A stretch of 59,734 nt of DNA from JBHIAG01 sp046758465 (GTDB lineage Bacteria > Acidobacteriota > Terriglobia > Acidiferrales > 2-02-FULL-67-57): assembly GCA_046758465.1 (NCBI GenBank), contig JBHIAG010000001.1, positions 1-59,734 of the forward strand. The letters run 5' to 3'. Shown piece by piece: positions 34,744 to 42,508 of the stretch; within the stretch, counting starts at the first letter, position 1, and every line of letters begins with the position of its first letter. A model generated the notes under the pieces. That model had not been told where the DNA came from. It was given only the letters and a program-made list of their open reading frames with translations, and did no database searches. Both the position numbers and the translations under genes were made by a program.

Positions 34744-35403
34744 GTAGAGGTTCTTGTCGCGGATGTAGGCCGCCACGGCGGGCGGAACCAGCGCTTCGAG
34801 CGACTCGCCTTTTCGGCAGGCTTCCCGCACCCGCGAGGCGGAGATGCCCTGGTAGTTGGCTGGCATCTCGAGAGCATGGAGACGCGCGACGAAGGGCGCG
34901 AGATGCGGGTCTTCAGGCCAGCGAAGCTCACCCTGGCGGCGCGCCACCACGAGGTCAAAGCGCTCGAACATTTCCCGCAAGGCTGCCGCGCGGTCTGGGT
35001 AGTCCCATAGCAAGATTCGTTCGGCCGCGTCGGCTCCAACCAAAAAGAACAAATGAGCGTCGGGCGGGTAGTGGGGTGCCAGTGCGCGCGCGATGTCGAG
35101 AAAGAGCCCGTGGGTAGAGACACCAAGGGAGAAGTGAGGGCAAGGGGCGAGGGCTGCCTGGAGCATCGCGACGCGATCGTCGAAGCCCGCTGCCTCGGGC
35201 TGGCGGTGGGGAAGTTGCTCGGGCAGGACGAAGAGAACTTCATTGAGGTGGAAGGGTTTCTGTGCGTGCTGCGCGAGGGCGAGGTGAGCTCGGGTGATGG
35301 GGTTGAAGGTGCCGCCGAGCACGCCGAGGGCGGGCCGAGGAGCGTCCGGCGCAATGCCTTGCGGGGCGCGGCGCAGAAAGCGAAGAGAAGGGAGCGGAGT
35401 CAT
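34735..35403 (-). CDS. nadD: Nicotinate-nucleotide adenylyltransferase NadD
   Basis: NadD joins nicotinate mononucleotide and ATP to form deamido-NAD in NAD synthesis. The 222-aa protein has the nucleotidyltransferase motif GVLGGTFNPITRAHL at about residues 24-38 and the second motif ISASRVREA (ISxxxxR). The ending VPPAVAAYIRDKNLYLR is typical. The ATG at 35403 was chosen because it places the GGTFNP motif near the usual N-terminal position; the longer ORF has no homology. It is not beside obgE or rsfS, its common neighbours. It is 16 bp downstream of the EEP-fold gene on the same strand. Confidence 0.92.
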   Translation of the reverse strand: MTPLPSLRFLRRAPQGIAPDAPRPALGVLGGTFNPITRAHLALAQHAQKPFHLNEVLFVLPEQLPHRQPEAAGFDDRVAMLQAALAPCPHFSLGVSTHGLFLDIARALAPHYPPDAHLFFLVGADAAERILLWDYPDRAAALREMFERFDLVVARRQGELRWPEDPHLAPFVARLHALEMPANYQGISASRVREACRKGESLEALVPPAVAAYIRDKNLYLR

Positions 35404-35419
35404 CCTGCGCGGGTTGGGT

Positions 35420-36295
35420 TCAAGGCCAGGAGACTTCAATCCACACCGGCTTGTGGTCGGAGCCCTGGACGCTGCGGGCGACACCGGCGGCGTGTACCTG
35501 GAGTCCGCGAATATAAATCGTGTCCAGGCGAAAGCCGAGCAGGAAGCGGCGGGCAGTCGAGCCCGCCTCCGACAGTGGAGCCTCGAAGCCATGCTCGCGC
35601 ATGAACCTATCCACGGTCCCGGCTTGACCGGAGTAGAAAATGGGAAAGCTGTGGCTGAGCCAGCGGACGGGCGCGGTATTGAAATCACCGCCGACGACGA
35701 CGCGGGGCACAGCCTCGGCGCGGGCCCGCTCCGCTACGGGACGAAGCTGCTCGCGGCGGTCGTCGAGATTCAGGCGAGTATCCAGGTGAAGATTATAGAC
35801 GCGCAGGGAGTTCGAGCCGACCTGAAGGGTCGCGGCCAGGGCGATGCGGCGCCGGGTGCGGTGACCCAGGTCGTACTGCGGAAGAGGAATCACTTCGACG
35901 TCGCGCAGGGGATAGCGGCTGAGGATGGCGAGCCCGTGGGTGCCGCCGGTGTCGGTGGTGCGCGCCGGCGCATAGACGTAGTTGAGTTCGAGGGCAGTGG
36001 CAAGTTGGGCGGTGCGCGAGGAGCCTTCGCTGGGATGGTCCTCGATCTCCTGAATCAAGAAGACGTCGGCCTGGGCCAGTTCTTCGCCGTTGCGGATGTT
36101 TTCGGCCAGTTGGAGAGGCTGGTGCGCATAGTACACGTTGAAGGAGACGATGTGCAGGGTGTTGGGTGGAGGAGCAGGAACGGGGTGGGGGTTCGCGATC
36201 TCAGGCATGAAGTCGGCCGGAGGAGGACTCTGTCCGGCGGCGCTCCAGGCGAGCAGAGTGAGAAGAAGAGCGGCAACCAAGTGCGTGGCTTTCAC
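35420..36295 (-). CDS. Secreted endonuclease/exonuclease/phosphatase-fold protein
   Basis: A 291-aa protein with an N-terminal signal peptide (MKATHLVAALLLTLLAWSAAG, cleavage near residue 21) and an EEP-superfamily catalytic domain. The expected motifs are present: VSFNVYY at the start, LIQEIED with the metal-binding Glu, YNLHLDTR, GGDFNTAP with Asp-Asn, and GSDHKPV with the final Asp-His. The superfamily includes DNase I, sphingomyelinase and sugar-phosphate phosphatases. Export suggests an extracellular or periplasmic phosphodiesterase; the substrate is open. It sits between nadD and mscS on the same strand, with gaps of 16 and 8 bp. Confidence 0.86.
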   Translation of the reverse strand: MKATHLVAALLLTLLAWSAAGQSPPPADFMPEIANPHPVPAPPPNTLHIVSFNVYYAHQPLQLAENIRNGEELAQADVFLIQEIEDHPSEGSSRTAQLATALELNYVYAPARTTDTGGTHGLAILSRYPLRDVEVIPLPQYDLGHRTRRRIALAATLQVGSNSLRVYNLHLDTRLNLDDRREQLRPVAERARAEAVPRVVVGGDFNTAPVRWLSHSFPIFYSGQAGTVDRFMREHGFEAPLSEAGSTARRFLLGFRLDTIYIRGLQVHAAGVARSVQGSDHKPVWIEVSWP

Positions 36296-36303
36296 TGTCT
36301 CCC

Positions 36304-37488
36304 CTACCGCGAGCGCACTCTGCCCGATGGCACGGCGCCCAGTTTTTCCGCGACTTCCACGGCGAAGGGCTTGCTGGCCTCGCCAAAGTAGACCGACAGG
36401 TGCGGATAGGGAATTTCGATGCCGCGGGCATCAAAGGCGTTCTTGATGCGCCGGCGCAGTTCGCGGCCCACCGCCCACTGCTGGATGGGCGCAGTCTTAA
36501 TGCGGGCTTTGATGACCACAGCCGAGTCGGCGAAGTCATCCACGCCGAGAATTTCCAGGGGTTCGAGAATCTTGTCGGCAAAGGCGGGGTCAGCCTGCAG
36601 TTCCGCGCCGACCTCTTTCACCACTTCCATCACGCGGTCCACGTTTTCCTTGTAGGCTACGCCTAGGTCGATTACGTAGTAGGAAAAATCTTTGGTCATA
36701 TTCGACAGTTCATTGATGGCTCCGTTGGGGAACACGTGCACCGTGCCGTCCAAGCCGCGGAGCACAATCGTGCGCAGGCGAATCGCTTCCACCAGCCCGC
36801 CCTTGCCGTTGATGATGGCCACGTCGCCGACCCGCACTTGGTCTTCCGCGATTAGAAACAAGCCGGAGATGACGTCGCGCACCAGATTCTGCGCCCCGAA
36901 GCCCACGGCGAGACCAGCGATGCCAGCGCCGGTGAGGATGGGCGTGATGTCCACGCCCAGTTCGCGCAGGACGATCAAAACCGCAATGCTCATGGTCAAA
37001 AGGGTGGTGAGCATGCGGAGCAGGCGGGTGATGGTCTCGGTGCGCTTCCGCCGTTCCGTGAGTTCGGCCAGCGGGCCCTTTCGCGGAACAACAAAGATCG
37101 GCAGCCGGGCGATGAGGAGGTGGAGTGTGCGACTCAGGACGAACGCCCCACCCAGCACGAACAGGATGCGAACTCCGGGCCCCGCGAGCCAGCCCGCCAC
37201 TTGCTCCCAGGTCAGTTGCGGGAAGCCGCCGATGCCGAGGCTGCGCAAGATGATGAAGACAGCAGCGATACTGGAGACGATTGCAATGGTCCGGCGAACA
37301 AACCGGGCCAACTGCCCGGCCCAGCGTTCAATTTCTTCGAAGTGCTCACGGTCTTTCTCTTCCATTCGCCGGGCCAGCCGCCGGATAGCACGTGTGGCGA
37401 GCCACAGGCCTACCAACGTCAGCCCCAGCACGCCCACCACGGCGATCAATGTGGGCAGCAATGCTTTCAGTGTGATTCCTTCCGGCAT
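36304..37488 (-). CDS. Small-conductance mechanosensitive channel (MscS family)
   Basis: A 394-aa inner-membrane channel that opens under membrane tension. The N-terminus has several hydrophobic helices (about residues 9-30, 60-85, 100-120, 150-170). The pore-lining TM3 and the beta domain follow, with GAGIAGLAVGFGAQNLVRDVISGLF and the downstream VRVGDVAIINGKGGLVEAIRLRTIVLR typical of MscS. The C-terminal alpha/beta domain is present. It is longer than E. coli MscS (286 aa) because of an extra N-terminal helix pair, as in MscM/YnaI-like channels. It begins 42 bp downstream of the truncated purB. Confidence 0.9.
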   Translation of the reverse strand: MPEGITLKALLPTLIAVVGVLGLTLVGLWLATRAIRRLARRMEEKDREHFEEIERWAGQLARFVRRTIAIVSSIAAVFIILRSLGIGGFPQLTWEQVAGWLAGPGVRILFVLGGAFVLSRTLHLLIARLPIFVVPRKGPLAELTERRKRTETITRLLRMLTTLLTMSIAVLIVLRELGVDITPILTGAGIAGLAVGFGAQNLVRDVISGLFLIAEDQVRVGDVAIINGKGGLVEAIRLRTIVLRGLDGTVHVFPNGAINELSNMTKDFSYYVIDLGVAYKENVDRVMEVVKEVGAELQADPAFADKILEPLEILGVDDFADSAVVIKARIKTAPIQQWAVGRELRRRIKNAFDARGIEIPYPHLSVYFGEASKPFAVEVAEKLGAVPSGRVRSR

Positions 37489-37530
37489 CAGTCCTCCCGC
37501 TGGCGATGGCTCAGCCGAGGCAACGCCATT

Positions 37531-37860
37531 CTAGTCGCAGCGACTCCTGATTGCCAGCCCAGGAGCCGCGGCGAATAGCAGCCCGTAGTGCAGGTAGCCT
37601 CGCAGCGATGCAGGGAGTTTTTCGTTCACCGCCATCGTAAAAGCGATGACGTCGTGGCGGACCTCCTTCTCGATCTCGGCCACGCGCTGGGGCGAAGGCA
37701 CTTCCGCTGTGCTGCGCAGCGTGGTGGCCGCTTCCTTCGGAATTTGGCCGCAGTCGCCCAGGGCCTCGCAGGTGGCCAGCTCGACTTCAAGCCACTTCCC
37801 TAGCTTGTTCTCTTCCGTCCAGATCCGCCCCATCTGGGGCCGGGTGTAGCGCGGGATCAC
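37531..37860 (-). pseudogene. purB: Truncated adenylosuccinate lyase (N-terminal fragment)
   Basis: The first 95 or so residues read as a well-preserved PurB N-terminus: MIPRYTRPQMGRIWTEENK, WLEVELATCEA, and IEKEVRHDVIAFTMAV, followed by HYGL. In intact PurB the next residues are T-S-x-D-V-x-D-T, but here the frame continues as an unrelated tail (LFAAAPGLAIRSRCD) and stops. The catalytic His and Ser regions lie beyond this point, so the product cannot be active. The GTG start has GAGGAGA upstream, and the coding part shows no decay, which points to a recent truncation by deletion or rearrangement before mscS. Confidence 0.83.
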
Positions 37861-37882
37861 CGTTCCATTCTCCTCAGGGAAA

Positions 37883-37905
37883 ATCTACCCCCCCGGGGGG
37901 TAGAT
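37883..37905. promoter_or_regulatory. Near-perfect C7/G6 palindrome, CsoR/RcnR-operator-like
   Basis: The 23-base sequence is ATCTA, seven C, six G, TAGAT, i.e. 11-bp arms around one central C. It matches the general layout of CsoR/RcnR/FrmR-family operators (TAC followed by a C run, a G run, then GTA), which control metal or formaldehyde stress genes. No such regulator or transporter is adjacent. It lies 23 bases upstream of the truncated purB start on the reverse strand. In that direction ATTTT follows, so a weak terminator-like role cannot be excluded. Confidence 0.5.
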
Positions 37906-38035
37906 AAAAATGTTCAAATTATTGAAAACACTCACTTGTTATCCTCTCGCCAATCCCTCCTGAATCCCACTAATCTCAATTTATCCCCCGTCACGCCGAT
38001 ACTCCGCCACACCCTTCCTCGTTACCTCATCTCAG

Positions 38036-38110
38036 CCGCCTTGTCTAATAATGGTGAACACCATGAACACGGTGAACAGGATGAACACGATAAGCATTCT
38101 GAGAACCCTT
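38036..38110 (+). repeat. Interspersed element with 9-bp tandem repeats, copy 2
   Basis: TGAACA recurs at 38055, 38064, 38073 and 38082 (9-bp period), followed by a degenerate fifth unit. The block is preceded by CCGCCTTGTCTAATAA and followed by TTCTGAGAACCCT, matching the flanks of the reverse-strand copy at 32081-32145. The rest of the 286-bp gap 37861-38146 holds the C/G palindrome and no gene. Confidence 0.82.
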
Positions 38111-38146
38111 CCCAAAACGGAACCCTACGGCCGCTGCTGGCTTCCG

Positions 38147-38923
38147 TCAACGGGTGGACGAGCTTGCTAGCAGGCGCCGGGCGCAGTCGAACAAGCCAGC
38201 CGGGTCTTTGCTGGCGCGCGGGCCGCACTCCTGGAGCAGAGAAGCAACCCGTTGGCCGAGCTCCCCGGGCGGCTTGACGGCGGGCAGCACCCGGAGGGCG
38301 GCGGCGGCGCAGTCCGGGGCGAAGCGGGCATTTCCTGGTTCGGCCAGGAAGCGGAGGAGTTCATGGGCTGTGGTTTCGTCCCAGCGACGTTGGGTGTCGG
38401 GGTTGAGAGCCTTTTCCGCCCAGAGTTTTTGTTGACCTTCCCAGCCGCCTTCAGCGAGATAAAAAAACCGCACCGAGCGGAATCCACTCTGGAAGAGCAG
38501 GTGACCGAGCGGAGTAAGGAGAGGTGGAACGCGGCGCAGCAGCAGACGATAGGTGGCCTCGTGGTCTGGGCTTGCGCAGGCCAGCGTCAGGTGGCCACCG
38601 GGCGGGATGAGGTCGCCAAGGGTGCGAAAGAGTTGGAGCTCGAGCGCTGCGGCGGCGAGGTCAAGCGTGGTCGGCTCGCCCCGGGAGGATTTCAGCCGGG
38701 GATGGTATTCGGTGACCTCGATCCACGGCGCGACGCCGCGCCCGCCTGAGCTGAAGATGCCTTCGACCACAGGCGGCGCAAAGGCAGCAGTGTTTGAGGT
38801 GAGCACGAGTCGAAAGGAAACCCAACCGGACTTGCTGCCCGGTTGGACGTCAGCGAGGCGGAGGATGTAGGCTCCGAGCGGCTTGCGGTCGAGTTTGGCG
38901 AGTCGATCAGGAAATTGGCTCAT
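38147..38923 (-). CDS. Uncharacterised protein, possibly DUF1122-like
   Basis: A 258-aa soluble protein of unknown function. The N-terminal half has beta strands with GGRGVAPWIEVTEYHPRL and a helix-strand segment LGDLIPPGGHLTLACASPDHEATYRLLLRRVPPLLTPLGHLLFQSGFRSVRFFY, which resembles the archaeal/bacterial DUF1122 family from memory. The C-terminal 90 residues form a helical repeat-like tail. No catalytic motif is obvious. It is divergent from the tryptophanase gene, with 164 bp between them. Confidence 0.6.
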   Translation of the reverse strand: MSQFPDRLAKLDRKPLGAYILRLADVQPGSKSGWVSFRLVLTSNTAAFAPPVVEGIFSSGGRGVAPWIEVTEYHPRLKSSRGEPTTLDLAAAALELQLFRTLGDLIPPGGHLTLACASPDHEATYRLLLRRVPPLLTPLGHLLFQSGFRSVRFFYLAEGGWEGQQKLWAEKALNPDTQRRWDETTAHELLRFLAEPGNARFAPDCAAAALRVLPAVKPPGELGQRVASLLQECGPRASKDPAGLFDCARRLLASSSTR

Positions 38924-38994
38924 CAGTTGGGTTCAGGAGGCAGTCGGGTCTGGCTGAGCGGTGGAGGTTAGCGGTGCAAGTGCCCCCTGCGCCA

Positions 38995-39023
38995 TTGTTT
39001 CCTTCTCTCGGCCGATTCTATAT
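38995..39023 (+). promoter_or_regulatory. Possible promoter of the tryptophanase gene
   Basis: TTGTTT (38995-39000) and CTATAT (39018-39023) with a 17-base spacer lie 65 bases before the ATG. It is a moderate match. I see no TnaC-like leader peptide, such as a short ORF with a conserved Trp and Pro, in the leader. Confidence 0.35.
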
Positions 39024-39087
39024 CCTGCCAAGGGTTAGGTGGAAGGCCAGTCTTACATACCCTTTGCGGTGTGCGTGTGAGGGAGCG

Positions 39088-40440
39088 ATGGAATTTAAGA
39101 CGATTATTGAGCCGTTCAAGATCAAGATGGTCGAGCCTATCCGATGGACGACGCGGGCCGAGCGCAAGCGGCTGCTGGCTGAGGCGGGCTACAACCTGTT
39201 TCTTGTTCCGGCGGAGCACATCCTCATTGACCTGCTGAGCGACTCGGGCACGGGCGCGATGAGCACGGCGCAGTGGGCAGCGATGATGAGGGGCGATGAG
39301 AGCTACGCCGGGAGCACGAGCTTCGAGCGGCTGCGGCAGAGAGTCGAGGAGATTTTCGGCTACCGCCACGTCATCCCCACGCACCAGGGGCGGGCGGCCG
39401 AGCGCATCCTGTTCAGCGTGATGTGTCAGCGGGGCGAGGTGGTTCCGAACAACACCCACTTCGATACCACGCGCGCGAACATCGAAGCCGTGGGGGCCGA
39501 GGCAGTGGACCTGCCCATCCGCGAAGGCACCGAGCCGGGGACGCCCCATCCCTTCAAGGGCAATATGGACGTGGCGGCGCTGGAACAGTTGCTCGCGCGG
39601 GTGGGGCGCGAGCGCATCCCGCTGGTGATGCTGACGGTGACGAACAACTCAGGCGGCGGCCAACCGATTTCGCTGGAAAATATTCGGGCGGTGCGCGCGG
39701 TCTGCAACCGTTACCGGCTGCCGCTCTATTTCGACGCCTGCCGCTTTGCCGAGAACGCCTACTTTATCAAGCTGCGCGAGGCGGGCTACGGGGCGAAGAC
39801 ACCGAAAGAGATTGCGCAAGAGATGTTCCGGCTGGGCGACGGGTGCACGATGTCGGCTAAGAAGGACGGGCTGGCGAACATCGGCGGATTTCTCTGCACG
39901 AACGATGACCAGCTGGCGCAGCAGGAAAAGAATCTGCTCATCCTGACCGAGGGTTACCCCACGTACGGGGGCTTGGCGGGGCGGGACCTGGAAGCCATTG
40001 CGGTGGGACTGGATGAGGCGCTCGAAGAGGACTACCTGCGCTACCGCATCGTCTCCACCGCCTACCTCGGCAACCACATCGCCGCGCAGGGTGTGCCGAT
40101 TGTGCAGCCGCCCGGCGGCCACGCCATCTACCTCGACGCACGGGCGTTCTGCCCGCACATCCCGCCGGCGGAGTTTCCGGGCGTGGCCCTGGCGGCTGAA
40201 CTCTATCTGGCCGGCGGCATTCGTGCGTGCGAAATCGGCACGCTGATGTTCGGCGAGCACGCAACGATGGACTTGGTGCGGCTGGCGATTCCCCGGCGGG
40301 TGTATACGCAGAGTCACGTTGACTACGTCATCGAAGTCATCCTGCACGTGTGGAAGGAACGGGAGCGGCTGCGCGGGCTGAAGCTGGTCTACGAAGCTCC
40401 CTTCCTGCGCCATTTCACGGCGCGCTTTGCCCGGCGGTGA
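39088..40440 (+). CDS. tnaA: Tryptophanase (tryptophan indole-lyase)
   Basis: A PLP enzyme of the beta-eliminating lyase family; tryptophanase splits tryptophan into indole, pyruvate and ammonia. The 450-aa protein has TDSGTGAMS-like DSGTGAMSTAQW, GDESYAGSTSF, IPTHQGRAAE, and the PLP-lysine segment SAKKDGLANIGG (Lys259). Two positions separate tryptophanase from tyrosine phenol-lyase: Asp126 in HFDTTRA and His442 in LRHFTARF. Both match tryptophanase (Thr and Phe would be expected in the phenol-lyase). GGIRACEIG also fits. GAGGGAGCG precedes the ATG; the upstream ORF extension is rejected. The gene is convergent with the corrinoid-protein gene. Confidence 0.86.
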   Translation: MEFKTIIEPFKIKMVEPIRWTTRAERKRLLAEAGYNLFLVPAEHILIDLLSDSGTGAMSTAQWAAMMRGDESYAGSTSFERLRQRVEEIFGYRHVIPTHQGRAAERILFSVMCQRGEVVPNNTHFDTTRANIEAVGAEAVDLPIREGTEPGTPHPFKGNMDVAALEQLLARVGRERIPLVMLTVTNNSGGGQPISLENIRAVRAVCNRYRLPLYFDACRFAENAYFIKLREAGYGAKTPKEIAQEMFRLGDGCTMSAKKDGLANIGGFLCTNDDQLAQQEKNLLILTEGYPTYGGLAGRDLEAIAVGLDEALEEDYLRYRIVSTAYLGNHIAAQGVPIVQPPGGHAIYLDARAFCPHIPPAEFPGVALAAELYLAGGIRACEIGTLMFGEHATMDLVRLAIPRRVYTQSHVDYVIEVILHVWKERERLRGLKLVYEAPFLRHFTARFARR

Positions 40441-40616
40441 AAAGCGGGCCGGGTATGTCGCGCCAGACGTGGCGGCATTGGCGCGCGCTTCTGTCACGCG
40501 TTGCGGTTGCTCGGCCGCGACCAAACGCGCGAGGATCTCGGCGAACGTACGCGCCTGCTGGTGGCGGTAGCGCCGCTCGCTGGGCAGATCGAGGTGGATT
40601 CCCCTGGCGTGGTGCG

Positions 40617-40632
40617 TGTTGACTTGCCTGCG
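40617..40632 (+). promoter_or_regulatory. TTGACTTGCCTGCG motif, copy 1
   Basis: TTGACTTGCCTGCG starts at 40619, the first of five forward-strand copies in the window. Here the expected -10 position (40642-40647) reads CTTGTT, a poor match, and no forward gene follows, so this copy may be non-functional. It lies in the 196-bp gap between two convergent genes. Confidence 0.45.
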
Positions 40633-40636
40633 GACT

Positions 40637-41809
40637 CTACCCTTGTTGACTGTCAGAGATGGAGGTGGCACGCTGGCCAAGCAGGTTCAGCTTGTACGTC
40701 CGGATCACGGCGGGTGGAATCTGCTGTCCAGAGGGGGTAAAAAAGGTCAGCGCATTCTCGGGACACTGGACGATGCACGCCCCACACTGCACGCAGGCAT
40801 CTGGCTCTGCGATGATCGCCTTCTGGCACGTGGTATCGATGACATAACAGTTCTTAGGGCAAACCTCCCAACACATGGCCCGGCCGCGGCAGGCTTCCTT
40901 GTCAAGTTCCACGCGGAGAAGGCGGTCCTCATGCAATCCACTCTTGTATAGTGGCGTACTGCCGGCCAAGTCCATGCTGGTGAGCAGGGCGAGGAAAAGC
41001 GAAGCCAGCGACCACCCCACTAGGCCTTTCAGGTCCCAGGTTCCGTGCACAAAGGCGTAGCCCCACAGACCCACCACGAACAACACCCAGACCATTAGAC
41101 TCCTTCTGATTCTGGGATCGAAGAAGACAAGGTAGCGCGTCCAGCCCGGCTGTAGCTGTTTGGTCGGTTCGACTCTTCCAGCAAACCAGGGGAATAAAGC
41201 GTACACGCCCAAGGTCAGTGTCCACGCCATAGCAAGGAAAGGGAGTACCAGGTGACGCCAACCGATCGCGAGAACTGTTCCCCCGACAACTGTGATGGGG
41301 AAGGCCCAGGCGAGGGCCATCTCGAGTCGGTCAAGAAGCGGGAAGCGAACCTGTCGCATGGCTTCAGTCTTGCGGCCACTAGCGAGATAGGCAGGAAGAT
41401 CACGGGCGTACACTGGTCCGAAGACAACGTGCCAGCCGGTGCGCTGCTCGACCAGCTTGCGCTCTACCCCCGTGGCGCTCAACTGGGGCAGGACCAGGCG
41501 GCGGTGGTCGACAAGTTCGCCAATCCCGCTCGTGCGCAAGATGGAGATCACTTGGTGCGCAGTGAAGTAGCCGCCCGCCGCGCTGCACCAGACGTTGATG
41601 CCACGCGTCGAGGCTACCAGCAGGTAAGCATCCTCCCCGCGCAATGCCCGCAACACCCGCCGCACAGTCAGCTCATAGTTGCATGTGGCCAACACCGGGG
41701 CCTTCCGTCCAGGGTTGCCAACCCGGATCAGGCGTGGTTCCGTGGGCCAAGGGAGGACGCGTAGACAAGCCTCAAGCACGCCGAGGAGGAAGTCACGCAA
41801 CCGCCGCAT
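40637..41809 (-). CDS. HgcA-like membrane corrinoid protein fused to HgcB-like ferredoxin
   Basis: A 390-aa fusion. Residues about 35-160 form a corrinoid-binding domain like that of the mercury-methylation protein HgcA, with the cap-helix motif NVWC (72-75, Cys75) and VLPQLSATGV. Residues about 164-278 hold four or five transmembrane helices followed by MDLAGSTPLYKSG, corresponding to the HgcA MNFTGST region. Residues 300-390 are a two-cluster ferredoxin. Cluster II is canonical (Cys339, 342, 345, 349). Cluster I has Cys307, 313, 317 plus Cys321, with Arg where the second Cys belongs. The HgcA sequence after NVWC (AAGK) reads SAAG here, and the HgcB C-terminal Cys pair is missing, so the role is probably methyl transfer other than mercury methylation. 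The ATG at 41809 follows GAGAGGAA and overlaps the methyltransferase gene by 17 bases. Confidence 0.83.
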   Translation of the reverse strand: MRRLRDFLLGVLEACLRVLPWPTEPRLIRVGNPGRKAPVLATCNYELTVRRVLRALRGEDAYLLVASTRGINVWCSAAGGYFTAHQVISILRTSGIGELVDHRRLVLPQLSATGVERKLVEQRTGWHVVFGPVYARDLPAYLASGRKTEAMRQVRFPLLDRLEMALAWAFPITVVGGTVLAIGWRHLVLPFLAMAWTLTLGVYALFPWFAGRVEPTKQLQPGWTRYLVFFDPRIRRSLMVWVLFVVGLWGYAFVHGTWDLKGLVGWSLASLFLALLTSMDLAGSTPLYKSGLHEDRLLRVELDKEACRGRAMCWEVCPKNCYVIDTTCQKAIIAEPDACVQCGACIVQCPENALTFFTPSGQQIPPAVIRTYKLNLLGQRATSISDSQQG

Positions 41810-42461
41810 CGCGTTCCTCTCGCTTCTTCGCTTGCAGCAAAATGAAGTCAGCCGGGCAATTGCTTTCTCGACTGACAGCGACGAACCGGGCTTCGGCAAC
41901 TTTTGCGGCCAGACCCCGCACGGGCCTGGTGCTCGTTTGTGTCAGGACATAGGTAAAGACGGCCAGTGGCAGCCGCACCAAGCTGTGGAGGGCGCGCCGA
42001 GCAAGCGTCGGAGGGCGCACCTCGTCGGCAACGATTAGCTGCCCACCAGGCCGCAGTAGACGGTGGCACTGGCGCAATGCTTCTCGCTGCTCACCTTCAC
42101 TTAGTTCACTGAATAGCAAAACGCTGGTAATCGTGTGGAATGACTCGGCTTGGAACTGGTCGATCAATTCCACCGCGCTGGTTCGCACCCAGCGAACGGC
42201 GACGCGGGGCGGGATTTTCTGCCGGGCGAGGTCGAGCATGTCCTGCGACAGATCGACCCCGGTGACGTGGAGGCCGCGTCGGGCTAGGCGCAGAGCCACA
42301 TTGCCAGTACCGCAGCCCAGGTCGAGTACGTCTGGGCCACGAGCAAGCTGTGCCACTCGGTCGTAGACCCTCTCGATGTGGCCGAAAGAAAGGAGCCGGA
42401 TGCCGAAGTCGTACCGATGGGGTGCGGACTCCAGCAAGCGCATCCAAACATACGTGCTCAC
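41793..42461 (-). CDS. SAM-dependent methyltransferase, corrinoid-protein-associated (CpaM-like)
   Basis: A 222-aa class I methyltransferase. SAM motif I is VLDLGCGTGNVALRLA (about residues 45-60), followed by VTGVDLSQDML with the acidic ribose-binding Asp. The N-terminus MSTYVWMRLLESAPHRYDFGI matches what I remember of the CpaM family, named for its association with corrinoid proteins; I cannot check this here. It starts at GTG. Its stop overlaps the start of the HgcAB-like fusion gene by 17 bases, so the two are translated together. It may donate or recycle a methyl group on the cobalamin cofactor of the fusion protein. Confidence 0.8.
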   Translation of the reverse strand: MSTYVWMRLLESAPHRYDFGIRLLSFGHIERVYDRVAQLARGPDVLDLGCGTGNVALRLARRGLHVTGVDLSQDMLDLARQKIPPRVAVRWVRTSAVELIDQFQAESFHTITSVLLFSELSEGEQREALRQCHRLLRPGGQLIVADEVRPPTLARRALHSLVRLPLAVFTYVLTQTSTRPVRGLAAKVAEARFVAVSRESNCPADFILLQAKKREERDAAVA

Positions 42462-42508
42462 GCTCGCATTCTAGCACTGGGGCGAGTGCACGCTAAGGCC
42501 CCCCGGCG

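Noticed and set aside
35294..36391. 365-codon forward frame across the EEP-fold gene
   Set aside because: Antisense to a gene with a signal peptide and five catalytic motifs; treated as a shadow.
32081..38110. 9-bp repeat blocks as possible CRISPR arrays
   Set aside because: Units are only 9 bp with no unique spacers, and no cas gene is in the window.
39088..40440. Tyrosine phenol-lyase
   Set aside because: The two family-discriminating positions (Asp126, His442) match tryptophanase. The PLP-loop similarity to the phenol-lyase (NIGG) alone is weaker evidence.
40637..41809. Calling the fusion a genuine mercury-methylation HgcAB
   Set aside because: The cap-helix sequence after NVWC differs, cluster I lacks a Cys, and the HgcB extra Cys and C-terminal Cys pair are absent. 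Homology is clear, but the mercury function is not supported.
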